NCBI GenBank assembly: GCA_963921425.1
Contig: OY992832.1
Coordinates: forward strand, 7,998,001 to 8,062,000
Source of the DNA: Dryas octopetala
Taxonomy: Eukaryota; Streptophyta; Magnoliopsida; Rosales; Rosaceae
Direction: 5' to 3'
DNA length: 64,000 nt
Shown: one piece after another, positions 13,080 to 24,806 of the stretch
Layout: every line of letters starts with the position of its first letter
Numbering within the stretch: position 1 is the first letter of the stretch
The notes under the pieces: generated by a model
What the model saw: the letters and a program-made list of their open reading frames with translations, nothing else
The model's database searches: none
What the model was told of the DNA's origin: nothing
Translations under genes and position numbers: made by a program

Positions 13080-15215
13080 AAGTCTTGAACGTTCAGTTAA
13101 AGCTAAATTTCAACATATGGCACATCCATTAAATCCAAAATTTGTTCAAAGATTTATTCTTCTCTTATTTTTTTTTTATTCAATAAATACTCATCATGCA
13201 TAGGTTAAACATATCAAGCCATAGCATCATGCTAAAACATTTGGGTCCAATTTACTTGACTTGGGTTCAAAGAACACATGTAAAGAAATTGTGTAAAGGC
13301 ACATCTTTCTTTTTGTTTAGACACCCTTCCCCGGCTGGGGCTGATATGGTCTGATTATTACCAGTTATTTTCCCGGTAAATTGTCCACTTTCTGGCCAGC
13401 TTTTTCCCAAGACTAAGTCACACTGTGAGAAGGATGATTGTAAACTGTAAAGTAATGAAGGTTATCTTCATCTTTATGAAAATTAGTAGTGTGGACTCAT
13501 TCTTTCAGAGGCGAATTCAAACCATCATTTTTTTAACTTGATTGATGCAATTTCTAGCTGCATGTTCTGCAATTTTAGAGGCAAAGGCATTTTTTTATCG
13601 CTACTGGCCTGAGGCAAAGAAGAATTGGGTACTTGGTTGTTCCATGGATAAGGACTATATATGTGCTGCTTGCAGAGACATTATGGTATTTCACTGTGTT
13701 TTCTGTAGCATTTGAACTCCAAAATTTATAGTTAAATGTGAAGATAAGGCTGTAAAAGTTATCAAGTTCTGTTTTTTTCCTTTTTGCCAGTAGCATGAGC
13801 TCTGGTAGTTGAATACATGGAGCTGGAGGGCATGGAGGAGTCGGCTACTGCAAACTTTCATGTAGTCATGTAGATTTGTGTCTCTTCTGGCAACAGTGTA
13901 TATGTTTTTCTTTTCTCTCTTTTATCTTTTGTCAAACGCATATACAGATGGATTATGGATTAGAGACCAATATATAATTCTATGATCATGAAGATGAAGA
14001 TAATCTATCTGAAACGATATCTTTGGCAATCTATTAATATGAGTGCAAATTAATATTATATATAGATAGGAAGCTTCATCAGAAGCCTGCAGGGTCATAC
14101 AAAATCTTAAGGGAAACTGAAGAGTACTGCCTAATTGTGTCAATACTTCACAAACAAGTATAATAATTTCTTAACTAGAAGTTTGTAACTCATGATCTAC
14201 AACTGTTTTTGATGGCTACCAATCTCTTTTATCCTTGTCCTCTTGGAAGCCATTGACCTATACGAGCTCTCCATTGAAGAGCTTCAATTCCCAATGAGCC
14301 AGCTTTCAGGACTGGCTGTTGCAGAGACAATTTAATACAGAGAATATCTGATTATGCCTTCTCAGATTGTCAAAACTTTGCGGCCATGGCATAAGGTTAC
14401 AACTTACAAGTGAAGAGGGGATACAGAGTTGATAAGCTAAGTTGCTAACCATTTAGTTACAACTTACAAGGGGTTTTCCATTTGATCATTCTGGACTTCT
14501 TTTGATTTCCATTTAATTATGAATGAAAGCGAAGAAGATCAAGAAGAAGAGAAAGAAGATATGGGAAACCCACATGCTGAGACTTGCGAGAGCCTTAAAT
14601 TGAGTAGAGCAAGCCCTGTGAGAGAAAGTAGAAGTATAGAAGCTCCCTATATAATATACATAGTTGACGTTGGTGTATGGAAGCAATTAAATGTGTATAC
14701 TTTAAAACAGATATTTGCATGGGATATTTTTGCCGCCCCAAGAAGGGTCATGTCATATGCACATGAGTCATGTGCATATGCAATTACTTGCAGGCTTGCA
14801 GCCAACTGTCTCAACTCTGAATGGTTGCACATGTGAAGCCAAAGTTGTTCAAGCTGAGGCCTGTGCACATGCCACGAAACAAAATAATAAATGAATAATA
14901 AATGGCTGACTGCCTTTATTAGGCAGGTTTCTTTTTTTGGTAAAAAAATTAGGAAGGTTTCATTTTTGGTAAAAAAATTAGGAAGGTTTCATTTTTATGG
15001 TAAAAAAATTAGGTAGGTTATTTTATTGGCAAGATGCCAAGAACATTAGGCAGGTTATTTTGTTGGTAAGAACATTAGGCAAGATGAAATGGTCAATTTT
15101 TAATAACTATTTAATGACAAATTGATTTAATGAATGATACTCAGTTTTTTATTTATCAAAAGTTATTCCTAGACTAAATCGTAGCTCAAAATTTACCAAT
15201 ACTAATTGTTAATAA
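13080..15215. other. Intergenic spacer
   Basis: No supportable gene. Short open frames (for example 14519-14836) have no family signature. The right part holds a degenerate short tandem repeat (14925-15080) and ends at the target duplication of the Mutator-type element. Confidence 0.55.
14925..15080. repeat. Degenerate tandem repeat, unit about 30 bp
   Basis: Four to five imperfect copies of a unit built on 'ggtaaaaaaattaggaaggtt' variants follow one another; later copies drift to 'aggcaggttattttgttggtaag'. Visible directly as repeated AGG(A/C/T)AGGTT motifs about 30 bp apart. Confidence 0.7.
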
Positions 15216-15224
15216 TAAAAGAAA

Positions 15225-16553
15225 GAGCAAATTACAATTTAGGACCTCAACTTTACATGTTGTTTCAACTTAGTACCCCAACTTTGAAAACTTGCAAAAA
15301 AGTACCTCAACTTTTATTTTGTGTCAAAATAGTACCTCCGTTAGTTTTTCCGTTAAATAAACTGTTATTTGCTGACGTGGAAGGGGTATTTTCGTCTTTT
15401 TCTCTAAATTTAAAAAATAATAATATTTTAAAAAAATTTTGAATAAAAAAATTTCTAAAAATAATTAAATAAAAAAATTTCAAAAAAAAAAAAAACCCTT
15501 TCCATGCTCTACGCCCATCCCCTCCTCTTCCCCGCCCCCACACAGCCAGCCCCCCACTCCCCCCACCCATCCCCTCCCTCCTCCTCCTCTTCCCCACCCC
15601 CACCGAGCCAGCCCCCCAGCCATCCTCCCCCTCTCCCTGCCCCGACCCACCCTCTCCCCCACCCCAGTCCCAGCCATCCTTACTCATTCTGTCTCAACCC
15701 CCCACGCCGGTGAGAGAGGTCGATTCAATATTGGCCGTCAGATGCGTGGACTTTAACTCGGGCTCATCACTTTGCCGGAGGAGGAGGAAGGGCCAAGGGA
15801 GCTCCGTCGCCAACCTCCGTCCACCAGCCTCAAGCCACTGCGTCATCGCAGGCCGAGCCAAACGGCGTCGTCAGTGTCAAGAACATGCCGGCGCGGTCGT
15901 CGATCCCTAACCCGAGCCCGTGGCCAAGCCCCTACCCGCACGGCGTAGCTGCCAGGTCGCTGCCGGCGGGGGTGTCGCCTTCTCCAGCCAGGTCGTCGAC
16001 GCCGGGGAAGTTCTTCCGGTGGAGGTTCGCGCCTCCTCTCTAGCGAAGCGTTTCGGGCAGGCGAAGCCGAAGCAGAGCCCGATTCCTGAGGAGGAGGTGC
16101 GACGGGACTGGGGTGGGGGAGTGGGGGGCTGGCTGGGTCGGGGCAGGGAGAGGGGGAGGATGGCTGGGGGCAAGCTGGGTGGGGGCGAGGAGGAGGAGGG
16201 AGGGGATGGGTGGGGGGAGTGAGGGGCTGGCTGTGTGGGGGCGGGGAGGAGGAGGGGATGGCTGGGGGGCGGGGAAGGGAGGGGGGATGGGCATGGGGCA
16301 TGGAAAGGATTTTTTTTTATTTTTTTGAAATTTTTTTATTTAATTATTTTTAGAAATTTTTTTATTCAAAAATTTTTTAAAATATTATTATTTTTTAAAT
16401 TTAGAGAAAAAGACGAAAATACCCCTTCCACGTCAGCAAATAACAGTTTATTTAACGGAAAAACTAACGGAGGTACTATTTTGCAAGTTTTCAAAGTTGG
16501 GGTACTAAGTTGAAACAACATGTAAAATTGAGGTACTAAATTATAATTTGCTC
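15225..16553. mobile_element. Non-autonomous Mutator-type element (possible Pack-MULE)
   Basis: A 1,329-bp element lies between perfect 9-bp direct repeats TAAAAGAAA at 15216-15224 and 16554-16562, the target duplication length expected of Mutator-like elements. Its ends are inverted copies starting GAGCAAATTA; the inverted repeats first cover about 270 bp of AT-rich sequence and then continue, less perfectly, through a C-rich/G-rich tract to about 450 bp on each side. Between them, about 15690-16095, is unique GC-rich sequence unlike the flanks. No transposase is encoded, so it would need a source MULE elsewhere. It sits some 250 bp upstream of the first fatty acid 2-hydroxylase leader. The inverted repeats still match closely, suggesting a fairly young insertion. 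Confidence 0.85.
15690..16095. other. GC-rich unique core of the Mutator-type element (possible captured gene fragment)
   Basis: The stretch between the two inverted arms is GC-rich and not repeated elsewhere in the window. One plus-strand frame around 15855-16040 reads as Ser/Pro/Arg-rich protein (with SVKNMPARSSIPNPSPWP and ARSSTPGKFFRWRFAPP) before a stop. This is what a captured gene fragment would look like, but I cannot name a parent gene. Confidence 0.4.
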
Positions 16554-16562
16554 TAAAAGAAA

Positions 16563-18188
16563 AAGTTGGAAAAGTCAATTTCAGCTCTAAGCCTCTAACT
16601 CAATTGGATATTTGGATTCAAGTAAACTCTACATATTTCGGTCCATGTTTCCATAAATCGAACCATCTTAGATATTAAAAATAAAAATAAAAAGTATTAA
16701 ACATATTTTTTAGAAAAAAAGAGAAAAAGTTAAAAAAATGAAAAAGAAATAAAAATTGGTGGCTGTCAATGGCAATTGGCAAGTGGGCAATAGCTGAAAG
16801 TGAATGTGAGGCAAAGCTGTGATTTCGAAGGCAAATTTGATTTCTGCTCCAAATACGTTGACCTCGCTTCTTCTTATACACATTCCCATCACGAGTTTGG
16901 GTTTCTCTGAGCTTCAAAACAAACTCCGGAGATTTCGAACCTTTGGTCAATCTTTTGGGGGTTCCCACGACCCCAGAGCTCCCAGGTTGGTCCTGCATTG
17001 CTCTGAAAAAGTTTGGTACTTGTATTTTTTTTTTTGTATATTTTTTCTGTTTGGTTACTCAGAAAATTGTGAACTTGTGTAGAAATTCTTGAAGTTTCTG
17101 TGAAAATTTGATCTGGGTTTTGTCAAATTATAATGGTTTTGGTTATTTTTAAACTGGGTTATTGTGGAAATGAGAATTACATGTATATTATTTGCATTGC
17201 TCTGCTGAGCGTCTCTGTTTTGGTTTCTTTTTTCTTTCCTGCATTGTTTTTCTCGATGGATTTTTAATAATAAAACTCAAAAATGCATGAATTTATTTTC
17301 CTGGTATTTGAATTCAGTTTCCTTTGTTACAAAATAATCTTGTGTCTTTCTTGAATTATATGCAATATGTAGAAACATCCGTGAATGCTCAGATTCGTTG
17401 CTCACATGAAACCATTGTGTTAATAATAATTGATGTCTAGCGTTCAAACTGTTGTAGTTATTATTATTGTATGACTACAAGTCTACAACAGATGTGCTTT
17501 GCTTAAGACTGAAATGAAATCGAGATAGATATAACCTTCAAAAATAAAAATGATTTGTCACTTGCACAGATTCTAGTAAGTTGCTTTGTGGGCATCTTCC
17601 TGAATTCTTTTCACGCTAAAAAATGAGGGAGAAGAAAAATAAGGGGAAAAAACCCAACAAGAATGTACCAGTTCAATGGATTAAAGTGTACCACCAGCAC
17701 TTATAGTGCACAATCACATAGATTTTCTGTTTTCCTAATTCATCTGCACAGCCAGCTTAAAAAAAGTATATTTAACTCTAAAAATCTCATCTATCTAACA
17801 ACTCAAGCCATTTGGATATATTTTCTTATTTCTAGTTTCTTCTATTTAGACATTTCTGTATTCTTTAGCCTTTTAAACTTGTGCTGTTAAATATTTTTGG
17901 TTTAACTTTCCATTAGATACTGGATTGGAGAACCTATAAATGTTGTCCGTTTTAGTGATTTCATTTAAAATATACCATGTTAATGATGTGAATTTGACTC
18001 CATCTGTCATCAAGTTAGCATAATGTGTTTAAGTACAAAGAATCATGTTTATTAAAGATCTCATTTAAAACCCTTATTACTTATATGATGTGAGAAGTAT
18101 AAATTTACTGATGTAGGTTTTCTTTCCTGTTTACTTACGTTTTTTAATTAATTTTATTGCAACTCCAGTTAGGTAAGAAGGTCCCAAG
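16563..18188 (+). other. Upstream region and 5' leader of fatty acid 2-hydroxylase copy 1
   Basis: No coding region. Sequence from about 16830 to 16990 looks like a transcribed leader (CT-rich, less AT-rich than its flanks), and an acceptor-like site (ending CTCCAGTTAG) just before the ATG at 18189 implies an intron in the 5' UTR. Copy 2 has an equivalent acceptor just before its own ATG. Confidence 0.5.
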
Positions 18189-20589
18189 ATGGTCAGTAAA
18201 CCTTTTACTGTGGACTTGAATAAGCCTATTGTCTTCCAGGTTAGCTTGACTTCCTTCTTGACATGTACTTGCATATGCAAATAGCTCCCAATTAGGCATT
18301 AGCTGATCCCATTCACAATCATACATGCACTCACTCACATAAACATAGACATATTGCAATTGATGATGATATATAGAAATGGAAACTGCCATCCTTTTTC
18401 TTTTGTCCTTTTCTTTTCTGTGACAAAATTATCATCCTGTAATTCTTAGTCGTAACCACTTCTTTTTGTACTATTTGCCCCTTTAAAAGTTTCAAAATAA
18501 AAGCATCATCCTGCCATTTCCACTTATTTTTGGACTATTTCCCTTAAACTTGGCATGTTATAATCTAGAACACTTAATTTAAAAATTAATTCCACCAAGT
18601 TAGATATAGGGTTGGTTTTGAATTAATTCTGTTTTATTTTTGGTCATTTGTCTCACTTAATCTCATACAGAGGTGGAACTTTTACAGGTTGGCCATCTTG
18701 GGGAAGCTTATAATGAATGGGTTCACCAACCTATTGTTAGCAAGGAAGGCCCCAGAATTTTTGAAAATGACTTTCTTGAGGTGTGACTTTAAAATCTTGC
18801 ATTCAAAAGCGTTACAAACAGGCGCACAATCACGACACATGAATATAACACAGATAAATAAGTACATCCAAATTTGATATATTGAGTTTTGCTATATAGT
18901 TATAAGTTATAACCATTGTACCTTACTTAAAATTAATACAACAAATGTGGACTTGGAAAACCTTATTTGAAGTAGGAACTATATTGATCAGAATTATGTG
19001 ACCATCAGTATGAGACAGAAAATACTTTTGTATTGGAACTAAAGAACATCTGTTGATGATTATAGAATAGCAATTGAACACTAATGATATTCATCTTTCA
19101 AATCATAGTAAGTATGAGAGATTAATCTTGTTGACTCTAAAATCAGATGACCTGAGCTTAAACAAGTTAAAAGAAAATGTAGGCCAAATGTTTGTTTGCC
19201 AGTAAGAAAATTTCTAGAATTGATTCACCAAGCCGGTTACATGATGTACTTTTCTTGTTAGATCCATTATTTCGCAAGTTTAAAATTAAATTTTGGCAAA
19301 CTTCTCGTATATGGATGTGGCTGCCCTGTGACTCATCAACTTGAAACAGCTCTTGACCCGGACAGCATGGTGGGTGATTCCACTTGTTTGGCTACCTGTA
19401 GTATCCTGGTTTGTTTCCATGTCTTTTCGAATGGGGCCTACTCCACCTCAGGTAGCTTTAACAGTGGTTGGTGGCATCTTCATTTGGACATTGGTGGAGT
19501 ACACTTTGCATCGCTTCCTTTTCCACATCAAAACAACAAGCTATTGGTTGGTTCTCTATCTGTCTTCTCCCCCCTCTTCCTTCCCACTCCTCGGCGTATT
19601 GGCAGCATCACATTATTTATCATTTTTTGTAGGGGAAACACCTTACACTATCTTCTTCATGGCTGCCATCACAAGCACCCTATGGATGGAATGCGACTTG
19701 TTTTCCCCCCTGCAGCAGCAGCTATTCTAGCTGTGCCAGTATGTTCTATTTCACTACCTCAACTGCTATTCTTCGTCTTAAACATGTAGCAATTAATAGG
19801 GTGTCATTGTTCTGAGACAACATTGGTTTTACTGTAGCATGAATACTTTTTAACCAGGGCTAGGTGCAAATTTTGGGTCTGAGTAATTTGCTGCTGCATT
19901 TAAGTTTCACCCAGTTAAATTTTGTCTAAATGGGGAAAAGGTTTATATATGTTCTTCCCAATGAATAAACTATAAATTGTTCAAGAAAAAACTCATTCAC
20001 TTAAAAAATTGACTCACACTCGTCAAGTTTGATTTTGATTCTTATATTTATGAAATTTGTGCTAGTTGATTTTTGGTATTTAATTGTTGAAATCTATATT
20101 AGAAGGGGGTAGACAGTAATATCTTTGCATATTATGTATTACTTGTGGATTTCATCTGCTGCTTCTGATATATCATGGTTTTCGACTACTAGATTTGGGC
20201 TGTGATAAAGCTTTTATCACCTCCATCAGTTGCTCATGCTTTGTTTGGAGGGGTCTTGTTGGGATATGTAATATATGATTGCACTCACTACTACCTTCAC
20301 CATGGGAAGCCTTCTAAAGCATTGACGCAAGATCTGAAAGTAACAATTTTCGGAAACTGTTTTGTTTTCTTTTTCAATCCTGTTGTCTTCTCTCTTTCAG
20401 TCATCTATTTGACAGGACTGTCTGCATTTTTATGCCTTTACAAATATTTGTGTTTGTGTTTGACAGAGATATCACTTGAACCATCACTTCAGAGTTCAAA
20501 GTGAGGGATTTGGGATCACCTCATCCTTATGGGACAATGTTTTTGGAACAGCGCCTTCAACAAAAGCTGCCGATAAAATCAGGAGCTAG
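18189..20589 (+). CDS. Fatty acid 2-hydroxylase (copy 1)
   Basis: Six exons join in frame: 18189-18239, 18688-18780, 19350-19546, 19633-19738, 20193-20339 and 20467-20589, giving 238 aa, the usual plant size. It belongs to the di-iron membrane hydroxylase superfamily and should insert the 2-hydroxyl on very-long-chain fatty acids of sphingolipids in the ER. The His clusters are all visible: HRFLFH (His102, His107), HYLLHGCHHKH (His119-His129), THYYLHH (His181, His185, His186) and RYHLNHH (His201-His205). Four hydrophobic spans lie around them. Plant members lack the fused cytochrome b5 domain of yeast and animal enzymes, as here. It lies about 2.2 kb upstream of copy 2 on the same strand with identical exon phases and lengths except the last exon. 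No broken splice sites or stops were seen. Confidence 0.93.
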
Positions 20590-22818
20590 CAATTGCTGGC
20601 GGGCTTGGATTTTCTTGCTACTATTGTACTATTGTAGTAACTTGTAACCTTTGGGTCTGCTGTAACAATGTATTTGATCTTTCAGAATGTCCGAAGGAAA
20701 AGAGCTTAGATGGTCATTGGAGCTACCCTCCTCTTTCTCCTCTCTCCTCATCTTAATGGGTTGCTCCTCCTCATGATCACTGGTTAACTGGTTATCAAAA
20801 GCAGTAATACTAGATGACTAGAGGCATCAGAAAAGATTTGAGTGCAATTTGCTCCTCCTCATGATGCACCATACCACCCTTCAAATCATGCTAACATATT
20901 ATGTTATGGTTGACCATAGTTGACCATAATCTACATATGCAATTGTTTTTAAAGGTGGTGAACAAGATTGAATTCTAAAATTTTTCTATATTTTGTAGTC
21001 ACCAAATCACAGTGGGATGACAAATTTTGACTTTTTATAAACAAGTGACGAAGTATTTCATTGTTAGTCGGTGAAATAACTTCATTGAAACAAAGAGAAC
21101 ACTATATAAATAGAGATGAAAAAGTAAAGAAACAAAAAAAATAAAAAATAAAACTACCAACGTGCAATGGTTGGGAGTTGAAGCACCAATGGCGATGATT
21201 TGATTTCTTAAAACCAAAATATCAAATGTACCCAAAAGCCCAACCAATCCGTTTCAAGAAATTAGCAAGTCGGACCTACAAATCTTTTGACCCTACAGTT
21301 TTGACGGTCAAAAGCAAGTTCAGATTTAAATATGGATTGCTGACTTGTGTTGGAAATTCTCATTCAAATTATTATATGTGTATAATTATTAATTTTAAAA
21401 ATTAAAATAATATTCTTTGATAAATTTGTAAGCAAAAAAAGAGAAATTTGTAACACTAACACACTAACACCGAATTAACGTAGAATAATTTTTCACATTA
21501 GAAAGGTGATAGGCCCAGTGGCCACTCTGTTCTCTGCCCAACTAAACCAAGGCTGTAATGCTGGAAGTGCCAGCCTGGCTACCGTTTGAAACTTGGAAGC
21601 CAACGTCAGGATCGCTGACTGATTCTTTGATACCCATACAAAAATCGACGGCCCAGATCTTTCCATCTCTTAAAACTGTATGCTTTCTGATTATTCCACA
21701 TACGCGGAGATTTCCATCTCTTAAAACTGTATGCTTTCTGATAATCCACATACGCGGAGAGGAAGAGAGAGAGTTTGATTTTCCTCTGCCACTGCACCAC
21801 TTGCCCTCAACGCTGATACCTCTTTCCACTGGTGGTGCTGGTGGTTCTGGTGGTTCTTACAGTGAGAGACAGAGACTGAGGGAGAGGAACAAGGGTCTTC
21901 TATTGGATTGGATCCGACCCGCGTTTTATAGGGTATATATTTGCTCTTACTCGTCTGATTTTAATGTTTCTTGTGCAATTCGTAGATCTGGGTCTGTTGG
22001 ATTTTTTATTTTTTGCTTCGGAAAATTGTGGGTTTTGGAGGGGGTCGGTTACGTGCATTGTGGGTTTTTCTTCTTGAACAGTATGCTTCCTGATTCGATG
22101 ATGTTGATGGGAAATTACGGGAAAAAGGGAAGAAAACATGAGTTTTGAGATTTTGTATGGTGTTGTCTGAGATATTCTGTTTGGCTGCTGGTAAATAGAA
22201 GGAAAAGGAATGACAGAGTGGGTTTTCAGTTTTGTAGTTGTTTTGGTTTAGTGGAAAAAGAAAAAAAAAAAAAAAGAATGGATCCCATCTTAAACGAGTT
22301 TGCTTTGTTCTCAAGATTCTTCTTTGTTTCTAATCATTTCCTTTAAAAACTGATTCGCAGAAAATGTTACTTTAGTTTGTGGTGCTGGTTAATCCTTCAC
22401 CGTAATAAGAAAAATTTTGACAATTTGAAAAGTAATAGTTGTGGCCATTAGGCAGGTGTTAGTTTTCAGGTGGGAACAAGATAATTTTACTTTAAATTGT
22501 CCTTATCAGTCCCCATTAGACTAAGCCTCTGATAGTTTAATTATTGTAGCTCGAAACTAAAGTTTGATATCAGATAAACCCTAGATCTAGTATCTTGTAA
22601 ACAAGATGATTTTGATGGTATTTTGTAGTCAATATAATGCCTGAAGATGTTTTCATAAAGGGATTTCTGTTGCACATAATAATGGATATCCACTTACAGT
22701 AGTGTTGCTGAAATTGGGCCAGAGATCATAACTTATCACATCTTACAAAGTCCTTATTTGTTCTTATCCAATCTTTCTTTTATGTGCTTGCTCCTTCAGC
22801 AGTGTTATAGGTGACAAG
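20590..22818 (+). other. Spacer and 5' leader of fatty acid 2-hydroxylase copy 2
   Basis: No coding region. About 21540-21930 looks like the promoter-proximal region and first non-coding exon of copy 2, with a 50-bp tandem duplication inside it. A probable 5' UTR intron runs to the acceptor ending TTATAG a few bases before the ATG at 22819. Confidence 0.5.
21660..21760. repeat. 50-bp tandem duplication
   Basis: Two adjacent copies (21660-21710 and 21711-21760) of a unit beginning TTTCCATCTCTTAAAACTG and ending CCACATACGCGGAGA; they differ by one substitution/indel in the middle. Near identity implies recent slippage or unequal exchange. Confidence 0.9.
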
Positions 22819-24806
22819 ATGGTTGCACAGGACTTTCAAGTTGATTTGAATAAGGCCCTTGTATTCCAGGTAAGGTTGCATTGTCAAATGTTTTTAATTT
22901 TTTGTATTTGAGCCAATTATGTGCTTTTAATCACTGCATTGTGATGGACTGAAATGACTATATTGTTACATATATGTCCATTTAGATCTCGGAGTCATAA
23001 ATATCGGAAATACCACTTTCATTGATTCTCAATAATGATTTTCAATTTTTTTCCTCAATATAAATTTATAATTGTGGATAAAATATTGAAAAATCTGCTA
23101 AGCAATAGCGGAATGGGTTAAGAAATACACAAGAATATGAAAAAGGCTTCACCTAGTCTGAAGATTTTCAGTCTATTTGCACTCCAAAAGTGATTGTTCG
23201 TCAATTCCTAGGGACATTTACTGCATATATTTGGCACCTCCTTTTCCTTCTTTGGCAGTTCCAAACGTGCATACATTTTCTCTTTAGAATTGCCTTTCTT
23301 TTTCCATAAATCTTGAGCAGCATGCTCTCTTTCCGTCTGTCTCACTTTATTGTATTTGATGGTTGTAATTAGTTTTATTATACATTTAACTATTGACAAT
23401 CTTTCCCAGGTTGGCCATCTTGGAGAAGCGTATCAGGAGTGGGTTCACCAACCCATTGTTAGCAAGGAAGGCCCTCGATTTTTTGAAAATGATTTCTGGG
23501 AGGTACTGCCTGCCTCTTTGTTCATTGTTGGTACATAGTAATCCAATTGGCATAAGGTCATATGCATTTTCTCTATGTTTATGGATGTGCTTAGTTACTA
23601 GCTTAAACTATACTTTTTACTGAGAATTTGTAGAGCTCCACTTCTGACTCATTTTTACTGCTTGAAACAGTTCTTGACCCGCACGGTCTGGTGGGCAGTT
23701 CCTACCATATGGCTGCCAGTTGTGCTCTATTGTATCTCCATGTCTGTGCGGATGGGTCATACATTTCCTCAAATAGCTCTGATGGTTGTCGCTGGAATTT
23801 TTGTGTGGACATTGCTTGAATACACATTGCACCGCTTTCTCTTCCACATCGAAACAAAGAGCTACTGGTTAGTTTCTTATCTCTCTCTGTTATTCTTTTT
23901 TATATATTTTTTGTGTATATATACATACATTTTAAAAATCTTTGAGAATAATGTTTTAATTTTGTTCATATTGCTTTAGGGGGAACACCGTACATTATCT
24001 TCTTCATGGCTGCCACCATAAGCACCCAATGGATGGCTTGCGACTCGTTTTCCCTCCAGCTGCAACAGCTGTTTTATGCATTCCAGTATGTCTTTTCTTC
24101 CATATCCTTGTCACTATGCTTTGTTTAAGAATACAGTGGCAGACATGGTTAATGAACTTCCCAAGTCTTTGAGTAGTTGAATTCATTATTTTTTATTGGA
24201 AAGAAAAATTACATGCCCTACGTGGTAATATACCATGATACCTTGCCTTGAATTTGATTATATAGGATAGCTGAATAGTCTTCAAGCTTAAGATTGCATA
24301 GTATAGGTATGAAATTGTTCACTTGTGCTTGTATGAATTTTCTTTCCTATTGTTTAATCAAAAGAAGAAAAGAAAGCATTTCCAATTGTGACTCTACTTT
24401 GAATTGTTGCCAGTTCTGGAACTTGGTTAAGCTGATGTCCTCTCCTTCTGTTACTCCTGCTTTGTTTGGAGGTGGTTTATTGGGTTATGTGATGTATGAT
24501 GTTACCCATTACTACCTTCATCATGGTCAGCCGTCAAGTGAGGTCCCTCGAAATCTGAAGGTAAAGATCAGTACATGTTTCATGTTTGCAGTAATTTTTA
24601 GTCTTGATCAGAAATTATAAATCTTTTGAGGGAACTGGTCAATGCTGACATGAATGAGGTGGTGTTTTGTTTGCTTGTTCTTGCAGAGATACCACTTGAA
24701 TCATCACTTCAGGATCCAGGATAAAGGCTTTGGAATAACTTCAAGTCTGTGGGACAGGGTGTTTGGAACACTTCCTCAATCAAAAGCAGCCGGGAAAATT
24801 AGATAA
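22819..24806 (+). CDS. Fatty acid 2-hydroxylase (copy 2)
   Basis: Exons 22819-22869, 23410-23502, 23671-23867, 23980-24085, 24414-24560 and 24687-24806 encode 237 aa. The protein begins MVAQDFQVDLNKALVFQ and carries the same His clusters at the same positions as copy 1 (HRFLFH, HYLLHGCHHKH, THYYLHH, RYHLNHH), so the di-iron centre should be intact. Exon lengths are identical to copy 1 apart from the last exon, which is one codon shorter. Introns differ strongly between copies, so the duplication is not recent. It ends GKIR; copy 1 ends DKIRS. ER-resident sphingolipid acyl-chain 2-hydroxylation is inferred from the family. Confidence 0.94.

Noticed and set aside
14519-14836. 105-aa frame starting with an acidic stretch
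   Set aside because: No splice partner, no family similarity recognised, located in low-information spacer.
15307-16328. Gly/Arg-rich and Pro-rich frames inside the Mutator-type element
   Set aside because: They run through the G-rich/C-rich inverted arms and exist in mirrored form on both strands.
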